A DNA stretch of 64,000 nt from Pseudomonas putida (GCF_001941965.1 NZ_MKZO01000036.1:62001-126000); one strand, 5' to 3'; positions 33,855-42,717 are shown, counted from the first letter of the stretch. A program made the numbers and translations. Notes: generated from the letters alone by a model not told the origin.

Positions 33855-35222
33855 ATGAGCAAGCCATCGTTTTCCTTCTACAACCTGGCGTGGCGCTGGC
33901 ACTTCTATGCCGGGCTGTTCGTCGCGCCGGTGATGATCCTGCTGGCCATTACCGGAATCATCTACCTGTTCAAGCCGCAGCTGGACCCGCTGATGTACCG
34001 CTCGCTGATGGTGGTCGAGGCCGCGCATCACAAGCACCCGGCGGACCACCTGATGCACCTGGTGCAGGAGGCGTATCCGGGCGGACAGGTCAGCCAGTAC
34101 CTGCCGGCGCCGGCGGCGGACCGCAGCGCGCAGTTCGTGGTCAAGCGCGACGGGCAGGAGCTGAACGTGTTCGTCGACCCGTACAACGGCAAGGTGCTGG
34201 GCGACCAGGATGCCAAGAGCAACCTGCAAGCCGTGGCCCGGGCCCTGCACGGCGAATTGATGGTCGGCACCGTCGGTGACCGCGTGGTGGAACTGGCGGC
34301 GGGCTGGGGCATCGTCCTGGTGGTGTCCGGCCTGTATCTCTGGTGGCCGCGGGGCGGGCGTTTCGCCGGGGTGTTCTGGCCGCGGATGACTGCCCGCGGG
34401 CGGGTGCTGTGGCGGGATCTGCATGCGGTCAGTGGCTTTTGGGGATCGCTGGTCCTGTTGCTGATGCTGCTCAGCGGCATGACCTGGACCGGGTTCTGGG
34501 GCAAGCAGTACGCCGACCTGTGGAACCGCTTCCCGGCGGCGATGTGGAATGACGTGCCGCAGTCCGACCAGGAAGCCCGCACGCTCAACACCGCTGCGCG
34601 GCAGACCGTGCCGTGGGCGGTGGAAAACACGCCGATGCCGCAGTCCAGCGGCGCGCATGCCGAGCACCAGGGCCATATGCACATGGACAGCGGCCCGGCG
34701 GCGCCGGAGGTCAGCCTGCAGAAAGTCGAGGACATCGCCACCGGGCGCGGGGTCGAGCCGGGCTACAGCATCACCTTGCCGACCACCGCCAGCGGCGTGT
34801 TCACCATCGCCGTGTTCGCCGATGATCCGCGTAACGATGCGACCCTGCATATCGACCAGTACACCGGGAAGGTCCTGGTGGATGTGCGCTGGCAGGACTA
34901 CAGCACGGTAGCGCGGGCCACGGAGCTGGGGGTGATGCTGCATGAGGGCAAGATGTTCGGTTGGCTGAACCAGATGCTGATTCTGCTGATCTGCCTGATG
35001 GTGCTGCTCGGCTCGGTGAGCGGGCTGGTCATGTGGTGGAAGCGTCGGCCGGAAGGTGGCCTGGGTGTTCCGCCGCTGCGCCACGATCTGCCGCGCTGGA
35101 AGACCGCCACGGTGGTGATGATTGTGCTGGGCGTGGCGTTCCCGCTGGTGGGGCTGTCGATGCTGGTGGTGTGGGGGCTGGACCGGGTGTTCGGCAAGCG
35201 CCTGCTGGTAGCCAGGGCCTGA
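33855..35222 (+). CDS. PepSY-associated membrane protein (PepSY_TM)
   Basis: 455 residues with four hydrophobic helices: FYAGLFVAPVMILLAITGIIYLF (about 15-38), LAAGWGIVLVVSGLYLWWP (about 143-162), FWGSLVLLLMLLSGMTW (about 193-210) and the C-terminal pair (MLILLICLMVLLGSVSGLVMWW and VVMIVLGVAFPLVGLSML). Periplasmic PepSY segments carry FVDPYNGKVLG and IDQYTGKVLVD, and a Met/His patch (HAEHQGHMHMD) lies near residue 270. These proteins accompany TonB receptors and may act in metal reduction or release; no reaction is proven. Confidence 0.88.
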   Translation: MSKPSFSFYNLAWRWHFYAGLFVAPVMILLAITGIIYLFKPQLDPLMYRSLMVVEAAHHKHPADHLMHLVQEAYPGGQVSQYLPAPAADRSAQFVVKRDGQELNVFVDPYNGKVLGDQDAKSNLQAVARALHGELMVGTVGDRVVELAAGWGIVLVVSGLYLWWPRGGRFAGVFWPRMTARGRVLWRDLHAVSGFWGSLVLLLMLLSGMTWTGFWGKQYADLWNRFPAAMWNDVPQSDQEARTLNTAARQTVPWAVENTPMPQSSGAHAEHQGHMHMDSGPAAPEVSLQKVEDIATGRGVEPGYSITLPTTASGVFTIAVFADDPRNDATLHIDQYTGKVLVDVRWQDYSTVARATELGVMLHEGKMFGWLNQMLILLICLMVLLGSVSGLVMWWKRRPEGGLGVPPLRHDLPRWKTATVVMIVLGVAFPLVGLSMLVVWGLDRVFGKRLLVARA

Positions 35223-35241
35223 TCTCTTGGAAGCACCACGG

Positions 35242-35320
35242 CCCCTGTGGGAGCTGGCTTGCCAGCGATTGCAATGGTGAATTCACTACCGCTATCGCTG
35301 GCAAGCCAGCTCCCACAGGG
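35242..35320. repeat. REP palindrome pair (class 1)
   Basis: Inverted REP copies at the 3' end of the copper locus. The rest of the 297-base gap to 35519 holds the upstream region of the permease gene, in which no clear promoter was recognised. Confidence 0.9.
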
Positions 35321-35519
35321 TGCGCGGCGCTCTTCAGTGCGGCGGCCTGTCCAGCACTATCCAAGCGAAAACTAAAGCCTCACATGTAGTCCCTTTCGCT
35401 TTCCCTTGCAGGCATCCCCCTAAAGTCGAGTCATCTTGTCGCGTCTACCCCGCAAGCGAGCGTGGTAGCCTAGCCGCCGCTTCACATACAAGAAGACTGC
35501 GATTTATGGAATGCATGCA

Positions 35520-36932
35520 ATGAATCAAGACATTACTAAGGACGGGCAGGAACATCACCTGCAACGCAACCTGACCAATCGACACATCCAGTTGATTGCC
35601 ATCGGCGGGGCCATCGGCACCGGTCTGTTCATGGGCTCGGGCAAGACCATCAGTCTGGCCGGACCTTCGATCATCTTCGTCTACATGATCATCGGTTTCA
35701 TGCTGTTCTTCGTCATGCGGGCGATGGGCGAGCTGCTGCTGTCGAACCTCAACTACAAATCCTTCATCGATTTCTCCGCCGACCTGCTCGGGCCCTGGGC
35801 CGGGTATTTCACGGGCTGGACCTACTGGTTCTGCTGGATCGTCACCGGCATCGCCGATGTGATCGCCATCGCCGGCTATTCGCAATTCTGGTTCCCCGAC
35901 CTGCCGCAGTGGGTGCCGGCGATCATGTGCGTCGGCGTGCTGCTGTCGCTGAACCTGATCACCGTGAAGCTGTTCGGCGAGATCGAGTTCTGGTTCGCGA
36001 TGATCAAGATCGTCGCCATCGTCGGCCTGATCGGCACCGGCCTGTACATGATGACCACCGGCTTCCAGTCGCCCAACGGCGATACCGCCAGCCTGGGCAA
36101 CCTGTGGAATGACGGGGGCATGTTCCCCCATGGCCTGATGGGCTTCTTCGCCGGCTTCCAGATCGCCGTGTTCGCCTTCGTCGGCATCGAGCTGGTCGGT
36201 ACCACCGCTGCCGAAGCCAAGGACCCGGAACGCACCCTGCCGCGGGCGATCAACTCGATCCCGCTGCGCATCATCATGTTCTACGTGTTCGCCCTGATCG
36301 CGATCATGGCCGTCACCCCATGGCGCGACGTGGTGCCGAACAAGAGCCCGTTCGTCGAGCTGTTCATTCTCGCCGGCCTGCCGGCAGCGGCGGCCGTGAT
36401 CAACTTCGTGGTGCTGACCTCGGCCGCCTCGTCGGCCAACAGCGGCGTGTTCTCCACCAGCCGCATGCTCTTCGGCCTGGCCCAGGAAGGCGACGCACCG
36501 AAGGCCTTCGAGAAGCTGTCGAACCGCGACGTGCCGGCCAACGGCCTGTACTTCTCCTGCACCTGCCTGCTGCTGGGCGCGGCGCTGATGTACCTGATCC
36601 CGGACCTGATGGAGGCCTTCACCCTGGTCACCACGGTGTCGGCGGTGCTGTTCATGTTCGTCTGGTCGCTGATCCTGCTGTCGTGGCTGAACTACCGCAA
36701 GCAACGCCCCGAACTGCACGCCAGGTCGAAGTACAAGATGCCCGGCGGACGCTTCATGTGCTGGGCCTGCCTGGTCTTCTTCGCCTTCATCCTGGTGCTG
36801 CTGAGCTTCGAGACCGACACCCGCCAGGCGCTGATGGTCACCCCGATCTGGTTCCTGATCCTCACCGTGACCTACCAGTTCGTCCGTAGCCGCCGTCATC
36901 CACGCGGCCAGGTCAACGCTCCCCGCGGTTGA
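35520..36932 (+). CDS. cycA: D-serine/D-alanine/glycine permease, CycA type
   Basis: 470 residues with about 12 hydrophobic helices. The APC-superfamily amino acid permease signature is RHIQLIAIGGAIGTGLFMGSG (TM1), and EAKDPERTLPRAINSIPLR lies after TM6. The overall sequence is most like CycA, a proton symporter of D-serine, D-alanine and glycine. The in-frame ATG at 35511 is an alternative start. A five-codon reading frame (ATG at 35506) ends with TGA overlapping the ATG at 35520, which might couple initiation. Substrate assignment is by family resemblance. Confidence 0.87.
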   Translation: MNQDITKDGQEHHLQRNLTNRHIQLIAIGGAIGTGLFMGSGKTISLAGPSIIFVYMIIGFMLFFVMRAMGELLLSNLNYKSFIDFSADLLGPWAGYFTGWTYWFCWIVTGIADVIAIAGYSQFWFPDLPQWVPAIMCVGVLLSLNLITVKLFGEIEFWFAMIKIVAIVGLIGTGLYMMTTGFQSPNGDTASLGNLWNDGGMFPHGLMGFFAGFQIAVFAFVGIELVGTTAAEAKDPERTLPRAINSIPLRIIMFYVFALIAIMAVTPWRDVVPNKSPFVELFILAGLPAAAAVINFVVLTSAASSANSGVFSTSRMLFGLAQEGDAPKAFEKLSNRDVPANGLYFSCTCLLLGAALMYLIPDLMEAFTLVTTVSAVLFMFVWSLILLSWLNYRKQRPELHARSKYKMPGGRFMCWACLVFFAFILVLLSFETDTRQALMVTPIWFLILTVTYQFVRSRRHPRGQVNAPRG

Positions 36933-36954
36933 TCCTTCCCTTGCTGGCTATTGC

Positions 36955-36969
36955 GCACCATCTGGGCGC
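36955..36969 (+). promoter_or_regulatory. Candidate NtrC site 1 upstream of urtA
   Basis: GCACC-ATCTG-GGCGC differs by one base from the NtrC dyad GCACC-N5-GGTGC. It lies about 110 bases upstream of the sigma-54 element and 43 bases from site 2. Confidence 0.55.
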
Positions 36970-36997
36970 AATGGCCTGCACCGTGCCACCGCCTTGG

Positions 36998-37012
36998 GCT
37001 CCAGGGCGGTGC
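36998..37012 (+). promoter_or_regulatory. Candidate NtrC site 2 upstream of urtA
   Basis: GCTCC-AGGGC-GGTGC differs by one base from GCACC-N5-GGTGC. Its centre is 43 bases, about four helical turns, from site 1, a usual arrangement for paired enhancer sites. Confidence 0.55.
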
Positions 37013-37064
37013 ATCTTGCCCGCACAATCCGCTGAAACCCCTGTTCCAGAGCCTGTACACAATC

Positions 37065-37081
37065 CGGCATAGCCCTTGCTA
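37065..37081 (+). promoter_or_regulatory. Sigma-54 promoter of urtABCDE
   Basis: CGGCATAGCCCTTGCTA fits the -24/-12 consensus TGGCACG-N4-TTGCW with the obligatory GG-N10-GC spacing. Transcription would start near 37090, about 57 bases before urtA. Confidence 0.75.
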
Positions 37082-37146
37082 TCGCTCTATCCGCGCAGTC
37101 GCCATTTGCCTTATCGCCAAATACGAACTCAACGGAGAGAGCACCC

Positions 37147-38412
37147 ATGAAGCGTCGCAGTCTGATCAAGGCCTTTACCCTCAGTGCATCCATCGCCGCG
37201 ATGGGCCTGAGCTGGACCATCCAGGCCGCCGAAACCATCAAGGTCGGCATCCTGCACTCCCTGTCCGGGACCATGGCGATTTCCGAGACCTCGCTGAAAG
37301 ACATGGCGCTGATGACCATCGACCAGATCAACGCCAAGGGCGGGGTCAATGGCAAGCTGCTGGAGCCGGTGGTGGTCGACCCGGCCTCGAACTGGCCGCT
37401 GTTCGCCGAGAAGAGCCGCCAGTTGCTGACCCAGGACAAGGTCGCGGTGGTGTTCGGCTGCTGGACCTCGGTATCGCGCAAATCCGTGCTGCCGGTGTTC
37501 GAGGAGCTCAACGGCCTGCTGTTCTACCCGGTGCAGTACGAAGGTGAAGAGATGTCGCCGAACGTGTTCTACACCGGTGCGGCGCCGAACCAGCAGGCGA
37601 TTCCGGCGGTGGAATACCTGATGAGCGAAGAAGGCGGCGCGGCCAAGCGCTACTTCCTGCTGGGCACCGACTACGTCTACCCGCGCACCACCAACAAGAT
37701 CCTGCGCGCCTTCCTGCACTCCAAGGGCGTGGCCGACAAGGATATCGAAGAGGTCTACACGCCGTTCGGCCATGCCGATTACCAGACCATCGTCGCCAAC
37801 ATCAAGAAGTTCTCCGCCGGCGGCAAGACCGCGGTCATCTCCACGGTCAACGGCGACTCCAACGTGCCCTTCTACAAGGAACTGGCCAACCAGGGCCTGA
37901 AGGCCACCGACGTACCGGTGGTGGCGTTCTCGGTGGGTGAAGAGGAACTGCGCGGCATCGACACCAAGCCGCTGGTGGGCCACCTGGCCGCGTGGAACTA
38001 CTTCGAGTCGGTGGAGAACCCGGTGAACACCCAGTTCGTCTCCGACTGGAAGGCCTACGCCAAGGCGAAGAACCTGCCGGGCGCCGACAAGGCGGTCACC
38101 AACGACCCGATGGAAGCCACCTACGTCGGCATCCACATGTGGGCGCAGGCCGTGGAGAAGGCCGGCAGCACCGATGTCGACAAGGTCCGCGAAGCGCTGG
38201 CCGGGCAGAGCTTCAAGGCACCGTCGGGCTTCACCCTGACCATGGACAAGACCAACCACCACCTGCACAAGCCGGTGATGATCGGCGAGATCCAGGATGA
38301 CGGGCAGTTCAACGTGGTCTGGGAAACCGAGCAGCCACTGCGGGCCCAGCCGTGGAGCCCGTTCATTCCGGGGAATGACAAGCGGCCGGATTATGCCGTG
38401 AAGGGCAATTGA
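37147..38412 (+). CDS. urtA: Urea ABC transporter, substrate-binding protein
   Basis: 421 residues. The N-terminus MKRRSLIKAFTLSASIAAMG is a twin-arginine-like signal, with cleavage expected after IQAA. The mature protein begins ETIKVGILHSLSGTMAISETSLKD, typical of the urea/short-chain amide subgroup, and includes FGCWTSVSRKSVLPVFEE and FYPVQYEGEE. It binds urea in the periplasm. It is the first gene of urtABCDE and sits behind a sigma-54 promoter with NtrC-like sites. A REP pair lies between it and urtB. Confidence 0.95.
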   Translation: MKRRSLIKAFTLSASIAAMGLSWTIQAAETIKVGILHSLSGTMAISETSLKDMALMTIDQINAKGGVNGKLLEPVVVDPASNWPLFAEKSRQLLTQDKVAVVFGCWTSVSRKSVLPVFEELNGLLFYPVQYEGEEMSPNVFYTGAAPNQQAIPAVEYLMSEEGGAAKRYFLLGTDYVYPRTTNKILRAFLHSKGVADKDIEEVYTPFGHADYQTIVANIKKFSAGGKTAVISTVNGDSNVPFYKELANQGLKATDVPVVAFSVGEEELRGIDTKPLVGHLAAWNYFESVENPVNTQFVSDWKAYAKAKNLPGADKAVTNDPMEATYVGIHMWAQAVEKAGSTDVDKVREALAGQSFKAPSGFTLTMDKTNHHLHKPVMIGEIQDDGQFNVVWETEQPLRAQPWSPFIPGNDKRPDYAVKGN

Positions 38413-38416
38413 TCCC

Positions 38417-38503
38417 CTGAGGCCCAATCGCTGGCAAGCCAGCTCCCACAGGGTCCTGCATGCACCGGACCTGTGGGACCTGGCTTGCCAGTGATGAGGC
38501 CCT
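38417..38503. repeat. REP palindrome pair (class 1) inside the urt operon
   Basis: Inverted REP copies (one arm has degenerate GGACCTGGCTTGCCAGTGAT) between urtA and urtB. It can fold in the message and would favour higher levels of the binding-protein portion. Confidence 0.88.
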
Positions 38504-38547
38504 GAAGAACACCGCACCTCCCCCTACCAGAAAAGGGACCCCGCTCC

Positions 38548-40047
38548 ATGCCCAAGGCCCTCTACCGATTCCTGCTTTCCCTGTGCCTGCTGCTGCCCTT
38601 CGCCGCGCACGCCAGCGAAGCCGAATACTTCGCCGCCGCCAAGCCCAACGATCAGGCCCGCCTGCTCCAGGACTGGGCGGCGCAACCGGATCCTGCCCGG
38701 CTGACCCTGCTCGTGTCCTTGCAGCAAGGCCGCCTCAGCCCCGACGACAGCCGCAAGCTGCGCCTGAACAACCGCCTGCGCGGCCTGGTGGACAACGCCC
38801 TGGCCAGCCATCAACTGCTCAGCGCCGAGCCGGCCACCCGCCTGCAAGCCGCCCAGCAACTGCAAAAGAGCGCGCAACCGGCCCAGGTCGCCTTCCTCGA
38901 CCGCCAGTACGCCCAGGAAAAGGACGACAACGTCCACGCCGCCCTCGGCCTGGCCCTGGCCAACCTGCAACTGGCCGCCAGCGAACCCTCGGTTCGCCTC
39001 GCCGCCGTGCGCCTGCTCGGCGAAACCGGCGACCCCATGGCCCGCACCCGCCTCGAAGCGCTGCTCGACCCGGCCGTGGAAAGCGACGCCGGGGTACGCA
39101 CCGCAGCGGAAACCAGCCTGGCCCAGGTCAAGCGCAAACTGCTGGTCGGCGAGATCCTCGGCCAGGCCTTCAGCGGCCTGTCCCTCGGTTCGATCCTGCT
39201 GCTCGCCGCCCTCGGCCTGGCCATCACCTTCGGCCTGCTCGGGGTGATCAACATGGCCCACGGCGAGATGCTGATGCTCGGCGCCTACACCACCTATGTG
39301 GTGCAGATCATGGTCCAGCGCTATGCCCCCGGCGCCCTGGAGTTCTATCCGTTGCTGGCCCTGCCGGTGGCCTTCGCCGTGAGTGCCGGGGTCGGCATGG
39401 CCCTGGAGCGCACGGTGATCCGCCACCTCTATGGCCGCCCCCTGGAAACCCTGCTCGCGACCTGGGGCATCAGCCTGATCCTGATCCAGGCCATCCGCCT
39501 GGTGTTCGGTGCGCAGAACGTCGAGGTGGCCAACCCGGCCTGGCTGTCCGGCGGCATCCAGGTGCTGCCGAACCTGGTCCTGCCGTGGAGCCGCATCGTG
39601 ATCATCGGCTTCGCCCTGTTCGTGGTGTTGCTGACCTGGCTGCTGCTCAACCGCACGCGCCTGGGCCTGAACGTGCGCGCCGTGACCCAGAACCGCAACA
39701 TGGCCGCCTGCTGCGGCGTGCCTACCGGCCGGGTCGACATGCTCGCCTTCGGCCTCGGCTCCGGTATCGCAGGCCTCGGCGGCGTGGCCCTGAGCCAGAT
39801 CGGCAACGTCGGCCCGGACCTGGGCCAGAGCTACATCATCGACTCCTTCCTGGTGGTGGTGCTCGGCGGCGTCGGGCAACTGGCCGGGAGCCTCTGGGCC
39901 GCCTTCGGCCTGGGCATCGCCAACAAGCTGCTGGAACCGCAGATCGGTGCGGTGCTCGGCAAGATCCTCATCCTTGCGCTGATCATTCTGTTCATCCAGA
40001 AGCGTCCGCAAGGCCTGTTCGCCCTCAAGGGACGGGTAATCGACTGA
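38548..40047 (+). CDS. urtB: Urea ABC transporter permease UrtB
   Basis: 499 residues. A signal-like helix (FLLSLCLLLPFAAHA) and a periplasmic-looking extension of about 190 residues with HEAT-like helical pairs (LAAVRLLGETGDPMARTRLEALL) precede the LivH-type permease domain (from about residue 205: GLSLGSILLLAALGLAITFGLLGVINMAHGE). The permease part has about eight helices and a GxxxxLGG-type loop (VVLGGVGQLAGSLWAAF). The long form is usual for UrtB. The stop overlaps the urtC start (TGATG). Confidence 0.95.
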   Translation: MPKALYRFLLSLCLLLPFAAHASEAEYFAAAKPNDQARLLQDWAAQPDPARLTLLVSLQQGRLSPDDSRKLRLNNRLRGLVDNALASHQLLSAEPATRLQAAQQLQKSAQPAQVAFLDRQYAQEKDDNVHAALGLALANLQLAASEPSVRLAAVRLLGETGDPMARTRLEALLDPAVESDAGVRTAAETSLAQVKRKLLVGEILGQAFSGLSLGSILLLAALGLAITFGLLGVINMAHGEMLMLGAYTTYVVQIMVQRYAPGALEFYPLLALPVAFAVSAGVGMALERTVIRHLYGRPLETLLATWGISLILIQAIRLVFGAQNVEVANPAWLSGGIQVLPNLVLPWSRIVIIGFALFVVLLTWLLLNRTRLGLNVRAVTQNRNMAACCGVPTGRVDMLAFGLGSGIAGLGGVALSQIGNVGPDLGQSYIIDSFLVVVLGGVGQLAGSLWAAFGLGIANKLLEPQIGAVLGKILILALIILFIQKRPQGLFALKGRVID

Positions 40048-41126
40048 TGAACCAGCCACTGCTTGTCACCGCCGCGCAAAAGGCCGGACCGAAACTGTCC
40101 CTGGCCATCGGCGCCGTCGTCCTGCTGGTCCTGCTCGCCCTGCCGCTGCTTTCGCTGCTGCCGGACGGCCATGCCCTGCAGGTCTCGGCCTACACCCTGA
40201 CCCTGGTCGGCAAGATCCTCTGCTACGCCATCGTCGCCCTGGCCCTCGACCTGGTCTGGGGCTACGCCGGCCTGCTGTCCCTCGGCCATGGCCTGTTCTT
40301 CGCCCTCGGCGGCTACGCCATGGGCATGTACCTGATGCGCGAAGCCGCCGGCGATGGTCTGCCGGCGTTCATGAGCTTCCTGTCGTGGAGCGAACTGCCC
40401 TGGTACTGGGCCGGCACCCAGCATTTCGCCTGGGCCATGTGCCTGGTGGTGCTGGCGCCGGGGCTGCTGGCCCTGGTGTTCGGCTACTTCGCCTTCCGCT
40501 CGCGGATCAAGGGCGTGTATTTCTCGATCATGACCCAGGCCCTGACCTTCGCCGGGATGCTCCTGTTCTTCCGCAACGAAACCGGCTTCGGCGGCAACAA
40601 CGGCTTCACCAACTTCCGCACCCTGCTGGGCTTCGACATCACTGCCCAGGGCACCCGGGCGGTGCTGTTCCTGCTGACCGTGGCGCTGCTGGTGGGCAGC
40701 CTTTTCATCGGCTGGCGCCTGGCGCAGAGCAAGTTCGGCCGGGTCCTGACCGCGCTGCGTGACGCCGAGAACCGCCTGATGTTCTGCGGCTACGACCCGC
40801 GTGGCTTCAAGCTGTTCATCTGGGTCTTGAGCGCCGTGCTCTGCGGCCTGGCCGGGGCGCTATACGTGCCGCAGGTGGGCATCATCAACCCGAGCGAGAT
40901 GTCGCCGACCAACTCCATCGAAGCCGCCGTGTGGGTCGCCCTTGGCGGACGCGGCACGCTGATCGGCCCGCTGCTCGGCGCCGGCCTGGTCAATGGCATG
41001 AAGAGCTGGTTCACCGTGGCGTTCCCGGAGTTCTGGCTGTTCTTCCTCGGCGCACTGTTCATCCTGGTCACCCTGTACCTGCCCAAGGGCGTGGTCGGCC
41101 TGCTGAAGAAAAGGGGCGAACAATGA
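40047..41126 (+). CDS. urtC: Urea ABC transporter permease UrtC
   Basis: 359 residues, LivM type, with about eight to ten helices. Motifs include YAIVALALDLVWGYAGLLSLGHGLFFALGGYAMGMY near residues 60-95 and the cytoplasmic GRVLTALRDAENRLMFCGYD loop that contacts the ATPases. It pairs with UrtB to form the membrane channel for urea. The ATG at 40047 overlaps the urtB stop, and its TGA overlaps the urtD start. Confidence 0.95.
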   Translation: MNQPLLVTAAQKAGPKLSLAIGAVVLLVLLALPLLSLLPDGHALQVSAYTLTLVGKILCYAIVALALDLVWGYAGLLSLGHGLFFALGGYAMGMYLMREAAGDGLPAFMSFLSWSELPWYWAGTQHFAWAMCLVVLAPGLLALVFGYFAFRSRIKGVYFSIMTQALTFAGMLLFFRNETGFGGNNGFTNFRTLLGFDITAQGTRAVLFLLTVALLVGSLFIGWRLAQSKFGRVLTALRDAENRLMFCGYDPRGFKLFIWVLSAVLCGLAGALYVPQVGIINPSEMSPTNSIEAAVWVALGGRGTLIGPLLGAGLVNGMKSWFTVAFPEFWLFFLGALFILVTLYLPKGVVGLLKKRGEQ

Positions 41127-41974
41127 GATTCCCGTCGATCCATCCCGAATTCATGCTGGAGCCGATCCTTGACGAGGGCAGTGGCCGCGACGCCATCGGT
41201 CTCGGCCAGGTGGCTTCCCCGGGCCTCGATGCCCGCCACGGCACGGTGCTGACCCTGGAAGACATCAACGTCAGCTTCGACGGGTTCAAGGCCATCAACG
41301 GCCTGAACCTGTACATCGGCGTCGGCGAGCTGCGCTGCATCATCGGCCCCAATGGCGCCGGCAAGACCACCATGATGGACGTGATCACCGGCAAGACCCG
41401 CCCCACCAGCGGCAAGGCCTGGTTCGGCGACACCCTCGACCTGACCCGCATGAGCGAAGTGCAGATCGCCCAGGCCGGGATCGGCCGCAAGTTCCAGAAG
41501 CCCACGGTGTTCGAGGCGCTGACGGTGTTCGAGAACCTGGAGCTGGCGCAGAAGACCGACAAGTCGGTGTGGGCCTGCCTCGGTGCGCGGCTCAGCGGCG
41601 AGCAGCGCACGCGGATCGATGAAGTGCTGAATACCATTCGCCTGGAAGCCTCGCGCAATCGCCCGGCGGGGTTGCTGTCCCACGGGCAGAAGCAGTTTCT
41701 AGAAATCGGCATGCTGCTGATGCAGGACCCGCAATTGCTGTTGCTCGACGAGCCCGTGGCGGGCATGACCGATGCCGAGACCGAGTTCACCGCCGAACTG
41801 TTCAAGAGCCTGGCCGGCAAGCACTCGCTGATGGTGGTGGAGCATGACATGGGCTTCGTCGGCAGCATTGCCGACCATGTCACCGTGCTGCACCAGGGCA
41901 GTGTGCTGGCGGAAGGTTCGCTGGCACAGGTGCAGGCGGATGATCGGGTGATCGAGGTTTATCTGGGGCGATGA
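41123..41974 (+). CDS. urtD: Urea ABC transporter ATPase UrtD
   Basis: 283 residues. A UrtD-specific N-terminal extension (about 1-43) precedes the ABC domain: Walker A GPNGAGKT at 75-82, signature LLSHGQKQFLEIG, Walker B LLLLDEPVAGM and the switch histidine in VVEHD. The signature starts LSHGQ rather than LSGGQ, which is usual in this subgroup. Four-base overlap with urtC; 10 bases before urtE. Confidence 0.95.
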   Translation: MRFPSIHPEFMLEPILDEGSGRDAIGLGQVASPGLDARHGTVLTLEDINVSFDGFKAINGLNLYIGVGELRCIIGPNGAGKTTMMDVITGKTRPTSGKAWFGDTLDLTRMSEVQIAQAGIGRKFQKPTVFEALTVFENLELAQKTDKSVWACLGARLSGEQRTRIDEVLNTIRLEASRNRPAGLLSHGQKQFLEIGMLLMQDPQLLLLDEPVAGMTDAETEFTAELFKSLAGKHSLMVVEHDMGFVGSIADHVTVLHQGSVLAEGSLAQVQADDRVIEVYLGR

Positions 41975-41984
41975 GGAAAACACC

Positions 41985-42683
41985 ATGCTGAAAATCGATT
42001 CCCTGCACCAGTACTACGGCGGCAGCCATATCCTCCGCGGCCTGTCCTTCGAGGCCAAGGTTGGCGAAGTCACCTGCCTGCTCGGCCGCAACGGCGTGGG
42101 CAAGACCACCCTGCTGCGCTGCCTGATGGGCCTGGTGCCAGCCCGGGAAGGCAGTGTCAGTTGGGAAGGCCAGTCCATTACCCAACTGAAACCGCATCAG
42201 CGGGTCCACGCCGGTATCGCCTATGTGCCCCAGGGCCGCGAGATCTTCCCGCGCCTGACCGTCGAGGAAAACCTGCTGATGGGCCTGTCGCGCTTCGGCG
42301 CCAGCGAGGCGAAGAAGGTGCCGGAGTTCATCTACGAGCTGTTCCCGGTGCTGTTGCAGATGAAGCACCGGCGTGGCGGCGACCTCTCCGGCGGCCAGCA
42401 GCAACAGCTGGCCATCGGCCGGGCCTTGGCCAGCCGCCCGCGCCTGCTGATCCTCGACGAGCCCACCGAAGGCATCCAGCCCTCGGTGATCAAGGAAATC
42501 GGCGCGGTGATCAGCAAGCTCGCGGCCCGGGGCGATATGGCGATCCTGCTGGTGGAGCAGTTCTATGACTTCGCCGCCGAACTGGCCGACCAGTACCTGG
42601 TGATGTCCCGGGGCGAGATCGTCCAGCAGGGCCGTGGCGAAAACATGGAAGCCGAAGGTGTGCGCGGGCTGGTAACCATTTAA
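41985..42683 (+). CDS. urtE: Urea ABC transporter ATPase UrtE
   Basis: 232 residues, LivF type. Walker A GRNGVGKT at 34-41, signature DLSGGQQQQLAIGRAL, Walker B LLILDEPTEGIQPS and the switch region LLVEQ. It works with UrtD to power urea import and is the last gene of the operon. The start follows GAGGAAAACACC. Confidence 0.95.
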   Translation: MLKIDSLHQYYGGSHILRGLSFEAKVGEVTCLLGRNGVGKTTLLRCLMGLVPAREGSVSWEGQSITQLKPHQRVHAGIAYVPQGREIFPRLTVEENLLMGLSRFGASEAKKVPEFIYELFPVLLQMKHRRGGDLSGGQQQQLAIGRALASRPRLLILDEPTEGIQPSVIKEIGAVISKLAARGDMAILLVEQFYDFAAELADQYLVMSRGEIVQQGRGENMEAEGVRGLVTI

Positions 42684-42717
42684 TCTGGCGGCCTGCCCCA
42701 GCCTGTGGATAACCACC

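Noticed and set aside
35464..35478. Possible sigma-54 element GG-N10-GC upstream of the cycA-like gene
   Set aside because: The -12 part reads CCGC instead of TTGC, so the match is only the minimal spacing.
38524..40059. 511-codon minus-strand frame opposite urtB
   Set aside because: Antisense shadow of a clear permease gene; repetitive Gln/Gly-rich composition.
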